A stretch of DNA of 64,000 nucleotides, from NCBI GenBank assembly GCA_038087015.1, contig JASBNA010000102.1:37817-101816 (forward strand). The letters run 5' to 3'. The position numbers were made by a program, and so were the translations under genes. Source of the stretch: Cerrena zonata. Taxonomy: Eukaryota; Basidiomycota; Agaricomycetes; Polyporales; Cerrenaceae. The notes under the pieces were generated by a model. That model made no database searches. It was given only the letters and a program-made list of their open reading frames with translations, and was not told the DNA's origin. Positions 10,908 to 21,114 of the stretch are shown here, one piece after another (positions within the stretch are counted from its first letter, which is position 1; each line of letters begins with the position of its first letter).

Positions 10908-12587
10908 CACTGGACCATAGCCCAAATTTTAGGCTTCATAAAAGTAAGGTCAAATTTTATAAAAAGTCTCTTACAAAACATAATTTTAAGCACATAAAAA
11001 TTGTCAAAAAATGCAGAATTTCAGCAAAATTTGATGAATCATAAAATCCTTGGCTAATTCAGACTTTTGTATCTAATTTTTAGACTTTAGAAATATTGAA
11101 TTTTTATGTATTTTTTATTGGAGAAAAGTTTACTATGTAAAATTCAAAATTTTGATGCACTTTTGTTTCTCCAAAAGCAATATAAAATTTAAACTGCTAA
11201 TTTGGAAAGGTCAGTGATATTGCATACTTAAATATCTCTATCAGATAGTATAATTGACAGAGACTATGATTTACCAACAATAGTAGTCTATATCTTCTCT
11301 CTAGGCTCTCTATTTATAACACTTTATTTTTGTCACGGTCCGTCTCAGAGCGACACGGAGGTCGCTAGAAGAGAGAGCGCGAGGGAAGGGTAGGGATACG
11401 AGTCGGCGACTTGTCGGCGACTCGGGACCTGTAATGTAGATAGTCAAATACGAATGGGCTTGGCTTCAACTTATGTGTTGCGCCCTTCTAGGATACAGCC
11501 CTGGATTTCAGAGACAGTGCAAGTCGGAGACGTCGGGGAAGTAGGAAACCTAAGATGCAGACGGAGGTAAGTAGGAACACCGGAATAGTCACTAGGACGT
11601 TTCGCCGGATTACAGAGTGTCAACTAGGAAGTCCTAGAAGACGAGTAAAGAAAGAGAGGTTAAGATGGTGGACTAAACCGAAGTCAAGTCCTAGTCAGAG
11701 GAGTAGGGAATCACACGGAGATCGGAGGTATGAGGACGAATCAAAGTCGAGTTTCGTACTAAGGAAATACAGCGAGTGAGGCGAGTATTTATACTACGAG
11801 ACTCCTACAAGGAATAGAGGACTTAGAGAAAATACGAAGGGGAGTGATGTGCGAATGGTGTGATAGGGATAGGGTCGGAGTCATAGGACATGTGGAAAGG
11901 TACGGGAGGAAAGAATACGAGGTAATTAAACAAGAGATAAATGAGAAAGATATTACGGGGCTGATGATCAGAGGCCTATCGGCGATGTCGGGAAGGGAAG
12001 ATGCGTGGTAAGGAACTATCTAAAAGAATCAGCTACGATAAGAGGCCATGGATCAGATAAAGGCAAAAGGGTAAAAGGATATCAAAGATAAAGCGGAGGG
12101 CGAGTCGGAGGGTCGGGGGTAAATAGAATAAACGGAAGATGGGAGTGTACGAATGTGGACAGATGAGATGACTGTGGAAAGAGCATGTGGGATACGGAAG
12201 TATCGGGCCGAATCGGAAATCGACTAGTGTGGATCGGGTTTAGTAGGGATTAGGTACGTCACGTGATAGGGTTCTAGCATGGTTCTGACAATTTTGATAT
12301 ATACAATTATATTATGATTTCTAGAGAAATAAAAGTGTATCAAAATTTTGAATTTTGCCTAGTAAACTTTTCTTCAATAAAAAATAAACAAAAATTCAAT
12401 ATTTCTAAAGTCTAAAAATTAGATACAAAAGTCTGAATTAGCCAAGGATTTTATGATTCATCAAATTTTGCTGAAATTCTGCATTTTTTGACAATTTTTA
12501 GGTGCTTAAAATCATCTTTTGTAAGAGACTTTTTATAAAATTTGACCTTACTTTTATAAAGCCTAAAATTTGGGCTACGATCCAGTG
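10908..12587. mobile_element. CACTG MITE copy A (715 bp, expanded to 1680 bp by a solo LTR)
   Basis: The ends are CACTGG...CCAGTG with long AT-rich inverted repeats that continue inward past 250 bp (CCCAAATTTTAGGCTTCATA at the left, its reverse complement at the right). The 3-bp target duplication AGA flanks it at 10905-10907 and 12588-12590. CACTG termini with 3-bp duplications are typical of the CACTA/EnSpm (CMC) superfamily. There is no transposase gene, so it is non-autonomous. Subtracting the internal 960-bp LTR and its 5-bp duplication gives 715 bp, the exact length of copies B and C. It lies in the gag ORF of the DIRS-type element. Confidence 0.9.
11331..12290. mobile_element. Solo LTR (960 bp) inside MITE copy A
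   Basis: The segment starts TGTCACGGTC and ends GGTTCTGACA, the TG...CA ends expected of a long terminal repeat. It is flanked by the 5-bp duplication ATTTT (11326-11330 and 12291-12295), as left by LTR-retrotransposon integrases. No gag-pol body is present, so an LTR-LTR recombination has removed it. Base composition (purine-rich, moderate GC) is unlike the AT-rich MITE on both sides. Ty3/Gypsy is likely from the terminal sequence and duplication size but not proven. Confidence 0.8.
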
Positions 12588-12916
12588 AGAACTCCATAAA
12601 TGGATAAACGTACTTCTTCGGCCATTCGGCGATGATGTACTGCAGGAGTAGGGCCTTGGCTGAGGTCATCTGTTCCCAGTCGAGGTTACTATCAGCAATG
12701 GGTTTCTTACCGCGTGCCGCATCTTTGAGAGTGAAGACCCCGCTGGTGTGGTCCTTCTCGAAGCTGAGTGTGCGGTCATCGAGACGGGACACGATGGCAG
12801 CGTCTGCGCATGCTTCGGATGTGAAGTACCATAGATCGACGTGCTTGACATCGCGCAGGCGGGTGATACAGCTCTGTAAAGGAATCAATTCTATGCGGGA
12901 CGGGAGTACTTCAGAT

Positions 12917-13631
12917 CACTGGATCGTAGCCCAAATTTTAGGCTTCATGAAAGTAAGGTAAAGTTTTATAAAAATTCTCTTACAAAACATGATTTGTAGC
13001 ACCCAAAAATTGTCAAAAAATGCAGAATTTTAGCAGAATTTGATAAATCATAAAAATCTGTGCAAATACAGCCTTTTGTATTCAATTTTTAGAGTTCAAA
13101 AAAGGTCAATTTTAATATATTTTTTATTAGAGAAAAGTTTACTCTACAAAATTCAAAATTTTGATACATTTTTATTTCTTCAAAAATTCTAATATAATTG
13201 TATATATCAAAATAAAGTACTATGAATATAAAGGCTAAAGAGAGGATATAGATAACTGTTCTTAGTAAATCCTGGTCTTTGTCAATTCTACTATCTAATA
13301 TATATAGTTAGATATGCAATACTACTCATCTTGTCAAATTATCAGTTTACATTTTAAATCATATTTGGAAAAATAAAAATGTATCAAAATTTTGAATTTT
13401 GTAGAGTAAACTTTTCTCTAATAAAAAATATATTAAAATTGACCTTTTTTGAACTCTAAAAATTGAATACAAAAGGCTGTATTTGCACAGATTTTTATGA
13501 TTTATCAAATTCTGCTAAAATTCTGCATTTTTTGACAATTTTTGGGTGCTACAAATCATGTTTTGTAAGAGAATTTTTATAAAACTTTATCTTACTTTCA
13601 TGAAGCCTAAAATTTGGGCTATGATCCAGTG
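12917..13631. mobile_element. CACTG MITE copy B (715 bp)
   Basis: Termini are CACTGG and CCAGTG, with inverted repeats extending over most of each half, and target duplication GAT at 12914-12916 and 13632-13634. No coding capacity. It lies in the gag ORF of the DIRS-type element; removing the element plus one GAT restores the frame (DKS|EVLPSRIEL). It has the same length and end structure as copies A and C. Confidence 0.92.
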
Positions 13632-13935
13632 GATTTGTCGATCGAGGGGTACGCGCTCTCTTCGTCAGGGTCGTCGTCTTCAAGTGCGGGAGGGAGCCCT
13701 GGTTGCATAGGTTCCGGCTGTGGAGGGTCTGGCTGTGGGGGAGGTGGTTGTTGAGGATCGTCGTCGTCGGGATTAGGCAGTTGTGGGTGCTGTGTGTTCC
13801 ATTCTGCTTTACTTTCCTCGTTGTGTTGGGTCCATTTTGCCAGTAAGAAGTCAGCGGCGGTCACGTCATCGGGAGTGGTCTGGTTTGCTATTAAAGCGGT
13901 GCGAATGACTTCATAGAAGTCTCCAGCGAAGTCTG

Positions 13936-13943
13936 GCGGTGCT
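13936..13943. repeat. 8-bp target-site duplication, left copy (GCGGTGCT)
   Basis: The octamer GCGGTGCT directly precedes the left end of the giant KDZ element and is repeated exactly at 34436-34443 after its right end. Collapsing the two copies fuses the two gag segments of the host retroelement in frame, which is independent proof that this is the insertion site. Confidence 0.92.
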
Positions 13944-15068
13944 CAACCCCTTCAGTCAATATATTACTGTATTACCGTATTAGATGAAGCGCCGACGTGT
14001 CTGCGCAATCACTTCAGATGACCCAGCCGGGTATCGCCGGGAATGCGGACAGTGACTGTGAGATGGCTCACCTTTAAGTTAGGGGAGCGTAGTACATTAT
14101 AGTGCGGGATGGATCGTCTTGGGCATTTGAGATGGTGTGCCTCTGACGATGCGCCCGTTGGACCTTCAGATGGCTGGTCTCAGACACGTAGGCGGCATAA
14201 TTCAATGCGGGGATGGGCCATCTGTAAGTGTTCCTTCCTAGGTTGGGTTATCTGGGTAGCCCTGAGTGCGGTGGGACAGTTGTAAATGGGTCATCTGGGT
14301 AGCTGTGGGGTGCGGTGAGACCGTTGTAGTTGGATTATCTGAAGTAGCTGTGGGCACGGTGGGTCCATTACGGATGGGCTATTGGTGTAAAGGGACTACT
14401 GCGGATGGGTTATCTGGGGAGCGGTAGGTACGGTATGCCCACTGCGGATGGGGTGTCTGGGGTAGCTGCGGGTGTGGTGGCATCGCTGTGGATAGGACAG
14501 CTGAGGTGTCGGATGCAGTGGGCTTACAGGGGGGGATAGGACATCTCAACAGAGGGAGGGTGGTTCTGGTTTTTTGGGGGGAGGAAGAGTCGAATTATCT
14601 GAACCACTGTAGTCATAGTAGGACGACGCAAATGAGGTATAAAGGAAGGCAGTAGATAATTATAAACAGAATTCGTAAGAAAACATCTATACAGTGATGT
14701 TTTATTGCTACAGAGTTAAAACTAATCGATTTATGTCTGAGGGTGTCGGGGAGTAGGTCAGCTACTTATGGCTAGAGAGGGCTTGATGCCATAAATACTA
14801 TACCTACATGACTCATCAGCAAAATAAAACATAGGGAAAGCCATTTATAGGTCAGAGGGCACCAATTACGGTGTCCGCATTTTCCTGAAACCGCGGACTC
14901 CGCATCAACATTAACAAACCGGAACTAGCACAATCGTACCAGGCAGGGTGGCTTAACACAGGTATAGGCAGAGCCTTACGGTATAGAGGTGGGAGATATC
15001 ATCATTGAAACGTTTATGCATCAGGTGTCGAGTGGCCGCAATTTCAGGTGCTCCGTACAATGCGCTAG
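13944..15068. repeat. Left terminal inverted repeat of the KDZ element
   Basis: It matches the reverse complement of 33367-34435 over its length, with mismatches and small indels. At the tip both sides share TTCAGTCAATATATTACT, then TTAGATGAAGCGCCGACGTG. At the inner end both share GTTTATGCATCAGGTGTCGA and lose similarity after GCGCTAG. Between about 14200 and 14520 there is a run of related short units (forms of ggatgggttatctgggtagc followed by gtgggtgcggtg), candidate transposase-binding sites. Inner boundaries are by eye. Confidence 0.88.
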
Positions 15069-15188
15069 TGGTCGAACTTACGCAAAGGGCACTCGGACTA
15101 GTAAGTTGCAACAGTAGATAAGGATAATAATTGAGAAGAGAAAATTACAAAGTAGGCATACACAAAGATTTATCGCTGGCGCATGAGA

Positions 15189-16038
15189 CTAAGTCAACTT
15201 CCGCTGGAGCCGCTCGATGTCATCGCAGATACGACCTGCGCGGTGAGCTAAAGCGAGCAGCTCCTGGCTTAGCGGGAGCTCACCCGGTAGCACATCCCTG
15301 TAAGGGGTATGTGTAGCGCGAACAGGCTCAGACGCAGCACGATCAATCTGCGGGGAATGATTGATTGGAGGGTGCGCTTGGCCAGACCTGACATGTGGCG
15401 GGAGAGGGGGAGGACCCATGGTACCAAGAACTGAAGGAAGTGGCTCCGAGGAGCTTGTAGGAGTCACGTTTGCACTTGAAGTAGAGGCTTGAGCACCACG
15501 ACGTGCTCCAGGAGGGTGCGCCCGTCTCGAACTAGCAGGAGGGCCGGCACCTGTGGTGCGCGTGCGGCGAGAAGGGGCAGGACGATTGGCGGCATCGGAT
15601 GCTGGCTCTTCTGAGTCTTCCGACTCAAGTACACCAAGATGCTTCACCTTCTACAATGGGAGGCATCGGTCAACAAGTGGAATCTAAGGAGGGTAACGTC
15701 TATGCGCACCTTCGTGGGATGGTCAGAGCTACTACGAGGTGAGCGGATCGGCTTTGATAAGTCTGTAAAAGTCATCGCTGTGAATCTTTATTCCACCCTA
15801 TCGCGCGGAAAGGGAGACAAACCTGATCGAGATGGTCCAATTTCCGACTTCTCAGTGAGCGCACCTCCAGGTGCTACAAGTCGACGGATATTGCTGGTAG
15901 GTGCCTACAAATGAGTTATTAAGAGACACAGGGCGACAGAATGGTGCGCGATAGGCATACAAATGTTGTTTCTGGGGATAGGTCCTCATCGACAACATTC
16001 TTCGGCTTCTTGGTGGATTTCTTGGTAGATTTGGACAT
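15189..16038 (-). CDS. Unrecognised 229-aa protein of the KDZ element
   Basis: Four exons (16038-15961, 15904-15823, 15777-15710, 15650-15189) join in frame with consensus GT-AG introns of 45-59 bp. The protein starts MSKSTKKSTKKPKNVVDEDL, a Lys-rich head that could direct it to the nucleus. A Pro/Ser/Arg-rich disordered middle follows, and it ends in a predicted helix (LPLSQELLALAHRAGRICDD). No enzyme motif was found. It lies just inside the left inverted repeat and diverges from the Zn2Cys6-like gene across about 190 bp. Correct splicing with an open frame argues for a maintained gene; its role in the element is unknown. Confidence 0.65.
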
Positions 16039-16230
16039 GTAGGTGAGAGCGAGGAAAGAGGGGACTCAATAATGGTGCAGAATGTATTATCTGGGAGTGC
16101 GTGGGAGTGAGGATAGGACGCCGTAAATGTGACGGCAATGACCGAACAATTACATCTCGAGTAGCCACCGCGCTCGCGGCGGTGGAACTACTTCTCTCAC
16201 GATCTACTCAACACGTACTCCTCGTCGATA

Positions 16231-19200
16231 ATGTCTACATCTTCAAAAGAAGAACCTGAATGGTTACTTACCGCACAAGGAGCTACAGTCGGTGGACTTG
16301 CCGCTGTGGACAAAGTTGAGAATGCGGTGTGGACATACTGCACGCTGTTGCGGGAAGCTGTCTTTAGCTTTCCTGAGGGTGTGTCGGTTAATGAGTACGA
16401 CGAGTTCTTGGAGGGACTGGAGCAGGTATGGGTGGTAAGCAAGTTTAAAGCTTACGCAGGATCTGTAATGACTCCGCAATCAGGATGATGTTGATTGCTA
16501 CGCGGAGGAAGAGCCTCTAGAACAGAAACCGATCCTTGTCGTTCGATTCTTTGAGTTGCTTAAAAAATACAAGAAGGACCATCATCCATTCAATTTGCTA
16601 GATATCTTCTCCTACCAATATAAGGAGGACCCCGCAATCAGCTATGAAGATCTGGCGCTTCCGAAAGAGCGGGGAGCAGGTGCATCCGCCAACGGTATCA
16701 GTTGGCTAGAGGACACGAGTAATGTCATTTCATCTTGAGAATTACTTTATGACTAAATGTAAGTACACAGTTAATAACTGGGGTATCAAACGCGAACGTC
16801 GAGGGCTGCCAGATATCAAGAAGGATGAGACATTATACCTCGGTCGACTGAGTGTGGAACGCTATGCCACGATGATCGAAAAGAGTAAGTGAATGGAATT
16901 GGTAAGATACATGACAGCAATCAGGGATTAATACTGTATACTCTACTATAGATTGCGATATATGGGACTTGGGAGGAGAAGAGGCTCCACCAAAGCTTCC
17001 TGCGGGAAGTCTTACTGACTCCGCAAATCGAGATCTTCCGAAGGAGGATTCGCCAATGGAGGTAGATAGCTCTGAAGTGGTAGAGCCGAGCGAGGAGCCT
17101 ATGGAAGATCACGAGGGCGACGTACCAAGTACAAGGTACACACTTCGCGGGTCGACGTTGGAGCGACGTGCGAAGACTCAAGAGGCGGCCTTGAAAGCAG
17201 CGACATCACGGGAGTCATCTCAAGCAAAAGAGTCTGTGGGAGAGAAGGGAAAGGGGAAAGCGGGAGGAGAAAGTGTTGAGGATAACTCTAGCGATGGGAG
17301 CATCGAGACAAATGATGAAGCCTCAGATAGCGACATCTACGAGTCACCGGGGACACCGAGCGCACTAGTTTATAACGCAAAGCAAGAGTCACTGTGGATG
17401 GGGTCAATAATGCTGAGAAAGCGGTACTGGATGCACAAGAAGTGTCATGAACGACTTAAGGAGTGGCAGCTGGCGGTGAGTAGAGTTCAGCATCACATAA
17501 CTGATAGCGCACTTACACTTACATGCACTGGCATTCAGATGCTTCCTTGCAAGAACTGCGCCAAGACTGGGAAGCCGTGCGTTATCTACCTCGCTCTAAA
17601 CCCTGGGTGTATCGGATGCATGGTTGGTACAGGGAAGCGGTCATGTAGCTTCGTCCCTCACATGGGACAGGCCCACGTACCAATTCCATATAGTAACCAC
17701 GTCGGCTTGTACTTTCACACGATGCTAATCAGCCTCTACATGCAAGGTCATCCTCTCCCACTTGTTCCTCAGAATTTCGAAGAGGTCAACTTTTACCCCG
17801 GGATTACACGCGGGACAAAGTACAATATCGTCATCCCAAAGGATCAGCAAGCAACCGTTCGCGTGGAGGCCGTGCAAAAATGGAAAGAACTGTCGAAGGG
17901 CGGATGGAAGGATATGTGGTATGGATTGCCGTACCCAGTTGCAAGTCAAGCCTACAAGGACCTCAGTAGCCGGGTGAAGGGAGTACGTGCGCGGTATGCG
18001 AAAGCCGTATGGCGAGTATCCGATTTCCCGTCGGACTACGACTACGAGATGGTGAACAAGTACTACCAAACACTAGATGAAGTATCAAAGGTGGCTACTT
18101 GGGAGGCTTTCGACATCTACAAGCATATCCCATATCTACCAACCCCCAACGTCGTGGCGCCGACAGGTGAAGCACTGATGCTGTATCCGCCACCTCAGGA
18201 GCGAGGTTTCTCCCGACAAACTTGGAAAGAACATGTTTCCAAAGGAGGTGATCCACTTTATGGACAAGACAGCGACTACGAGGAAGAGGAAACGGAAGCG
18301 GATGAGCAATCAGGTGACAATGCGGGCGTTGCGGATGGGGAACAAGTACATGTGATGGAGCAAGATGAAGACGTGCCCGTTGAGAATGAGGAGGAAGAAT
18401 CACCAGAGGACGATACAGGGTCAGATTATCCCGGGAGCGATGATGTAGATGACGGTGTTGAAGATGATGCGGACACTGATCGTCAACCGGGTACGGCGGC
18501 AACAGGCGGGGGTAACAAGAGAAAGGCCAAACAGTCTCCGTCAGAGGGTGTGGATGATAAGTACGACACATCCAGTAATGCAGGGAATGATGAGGTGGAC
18601 GAACCGTCAGAGACGCCCACTGGCCCATCGATGCTAGCAAGTCAATCCTCATTGCGGGGACAAGGTCTCTTTGAGGTTCCTCCTAGTGAACAAGGTATGT
18701 AGCGTCACCCCTAGACCATAAGTGCTCACTAAAACAGGGGAACCTGTTCTCAGCAAAGCTATTAAGTGACGAAGAGCTTATGGATGTTGATGACATTCCA
18801 GGTGCGCAGTTATAGACTCTCGACGACAATCACAAGTCTGATAGTGGGATCTATTTCGAATATAGATTCACGAGACCCTTCTCCACCAATAGGCACCCCG
18901 CTTGCACCAGTGAAAGCCAGGATGAAGGCGAAACAACCAGGGACTAATCCACGACCGATCAAGAGAGCGCGATTTGAGTCGAGCGGGGATGGAACATCGG
19001 GTGATCGAAACGATGATTCTGAAGATGAAGATGATGCAAACATGGATGCAGGAGGTACTCAAGAAGGAGTGCAAGAGAAGGACAGTGCTGCAGGCGTAGT
19101 CGGCCTTGTGGGCGGAACGCAAGTTGAGCTAGCTGAGAAGAGCCAAAAGGTAGGTTGTGGGGATAGAAATGCGCTGAATCAGGCTTAATATTCTGCAACC

Positions 19201-20151
19201 GTCTAGGTATCGGTCGGTATACAAGACATCGAGGCCCGCTTCAAAGAGCTTGAGGAGGCAGTAGCAGGTCTCAAAGCGGGCTCAGCTCTCGCTGCTACAG
19301 TATATGAGATGAAGGAATGGTTAGATAACGCGGAAAAATCGCTCCCCGAGATGTGGACGCAGATCGAGGAATTGAAAGCCCAACAGGACATCTTGCGGAC
19401 CAGGCTTGAGCAAAGCGAGATTGCATTTGCTGAATATCGCACCGGTATAGAGGATCGAATCCCAATCTTGGTGCAGCAGGAGGTTCAACGTGTACTGTCC
19501 ACAAGGCAAACCAATCCGGCGGCGGCTGTCGGATTAGCAAGTACTCAGCAGGTGCCTAAGCCCGATAACAGCACTGGTCAGGAAATGTCAATTGTCACCG
19601 CTCCCATTGAGAAGGCTACGACATCGTCATCCGCAGACAGCCATCTCCTGACTCACTCTGTCCCGCCACTATCTCAACTAGGATCACCGCATGTACTTAA
19701 CCCCGCACTTTCACCATCGCGCACACCATCCGTTGCTCCATCTCACCACACAACACCATTACCAACGACAGATTCAATTAGCAGCAACATTCACAATAGT
19801 TATGGACCCCTCTCTCCTATGTCATTTGCTCGCCTACGAACTCGAGATGCCTCCTCCGCATTCGGTATTAGCGGGCTATCCGTTCTCACCACCTTGTCTG
19901 ATGACTCTCCCAGGACATCGGTTGCACCTACTCAGCAACTAGCTTCAGCTTCAGCTAGGTCCACATCAAGCGATCACACACCCACTGGCCCACAATCACC
20001 CAGACAACAAACGTCGACATCGACGCATGAGCATCAAGATGGCCAAGATTTCGATCACAGTATTTCTGCTTTGAGGATATCAGCAGCAGCCGAAGAAACG
20101 TCTGGTGTACAATCCGGAGGAGGGGTTCGATCTCATGAGGAGGAGATGTAG
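16231..20151 (+). CDS. Zn2Cys6-like acidic DNA-binding candidate, KDZ-element cargo
   Basis: Eight exons (16231-16425, 16484-16718, 16771-16884, 16952-17475, 17539-18694, 18754-18801, 18845-19149, 19207-20151) give 1173 aa in one frame. At about residue 360 the cysteines are spaced CX2CX6CX9CX2CX8C (CKNCAKTGKPC, then GCIGCMVGTGKRSCSF), within the fungal Zn(II)2Cys6 binuclear cluster pattern. Long Asp/Glu-rich tracts flank it, and a coiled coil (IEARFKELEEAVAGLKAG onward) precedes a Ser/Thr/Pro-rich tail. A nuclear regulator or accessory DNA-binding factor for transposition is a fair inference. The intron at 17476-17538 is 63 bp, stop-free and in frame, so an unspliced form would add 21 residues just before the cluster. 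The C-terminal end lies 250 bp from MITE C. Confidence 0.75.
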
Positions 20152-20263
20152 GTACTCTTCACAGCAGCACTTGTCGCGGGCGTATGTAGGTCTGAAAACA
20201 ATGACATTTTCTTGCATGTATATACGTAGTTCGAAAAATTGTTAGTTATAATGTTCGAGTTCT

Positions 20264-20399
20264 CTAGCGTTTACCACCTCGACCACGACCGCGGGTTACC
20301 TTTCCTCGGCCACCACCAACTTTGATGGGAGCATCATCCTCCGCGTCAGCAAATCTCTTCGGTGTGGTATGCTTACGAAAGCTGCGCCGTCTTCGGTCT
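20264..20399 (-). pseudogene. Severed C-terminal tail of the acidic 811-aa gene
   Basis: Directly beyond MITE C the minus strand continues the interrupted frame: after the last codons of the 811-aa gene (SEDAD) come a basic stretch (RRRRSFRKHTTPKRFAD), an acidic patch, and an RG-rich end (VGGGRGKVTRGRGRGGKR) with stop at 20264-20266. The tail is about 47 residues. Its codons stay open only if MITE C plus one TCT duplication is removed, so this was the original C-terminus. Confidence 0.8.
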
Positions 20400-21114
20400 C
20401 ACTGGACCGTAGCCCAAATTTTGGGCTCCATAAAAGTAAAGTAAAATTTTATAAAAAGTCTCTTACAAAAGATGATTTTCAGACCCAAAAAATGATCTAA
20501 AAATTCTGAATTGCAACAGAAATTAATAAATCACAAAAACCTGTGCAAATTCAGACTTTTATATCCACTTTTCAGAGTTCAAAAAAGCTCAATTGTCATA
20601 CATTTTTTGCTGGGGCAAAATTCAGTATGCAAAATTCAACATTTTGATATACTTTTATCTTATCAAAAATTATAATATAATTGTATATATTAAAATAAAA
20701 TTTCATGAATAGACAGCCTAAAGAGAAGATATAGACTACTATTCTTAGTACAGCATAGTCCCTGTCAATAAGAGTATTTGATGGAGGTATTTTGGTATAC
20801 AATACTATGCATCTTGCCAATTTAGCAGTTTAAATTTTATATCAGTTTAGGAAAAATAAATGTGTGTCAAAACTTTGAATTTTGTATTCCAAATTTTGCT
20901 CTAACAAAAAATGTATCAAAATTGAGCCTTTTTAAACTGTAAAAACTGGATACAAAAGTCAGAATTTATATAGGTTTTTGTGATTCATCAAATTCTGCTA
21001 CAATTCTGAATTTTTAGATCATTTTTTGGGTCTAAAAAGTATGTTTTGTAAGAGACTTTTTATAAAATTTTACTTTACTTTTATGGAGCTCGAAATTTGG
21101 GCTACGGTCCAGTG
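20400..21114. mobile_element. CACTG MITE copy C (715 bp) inside the KDZ element
   Basis: Ends CACTGG and CCAGTG, target duplication TCT at 20397-20399 and 21115-21117, and the same AT-rich inverted-repeat structure and length as copies A and B, though it is visibly more diverged from them in sequence. It has no coding capacity. It interrupts the 3' end of the 811-aa gene; the gene now reads a few codons into the MITE and stops at 21102. Confidence 0.92.
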
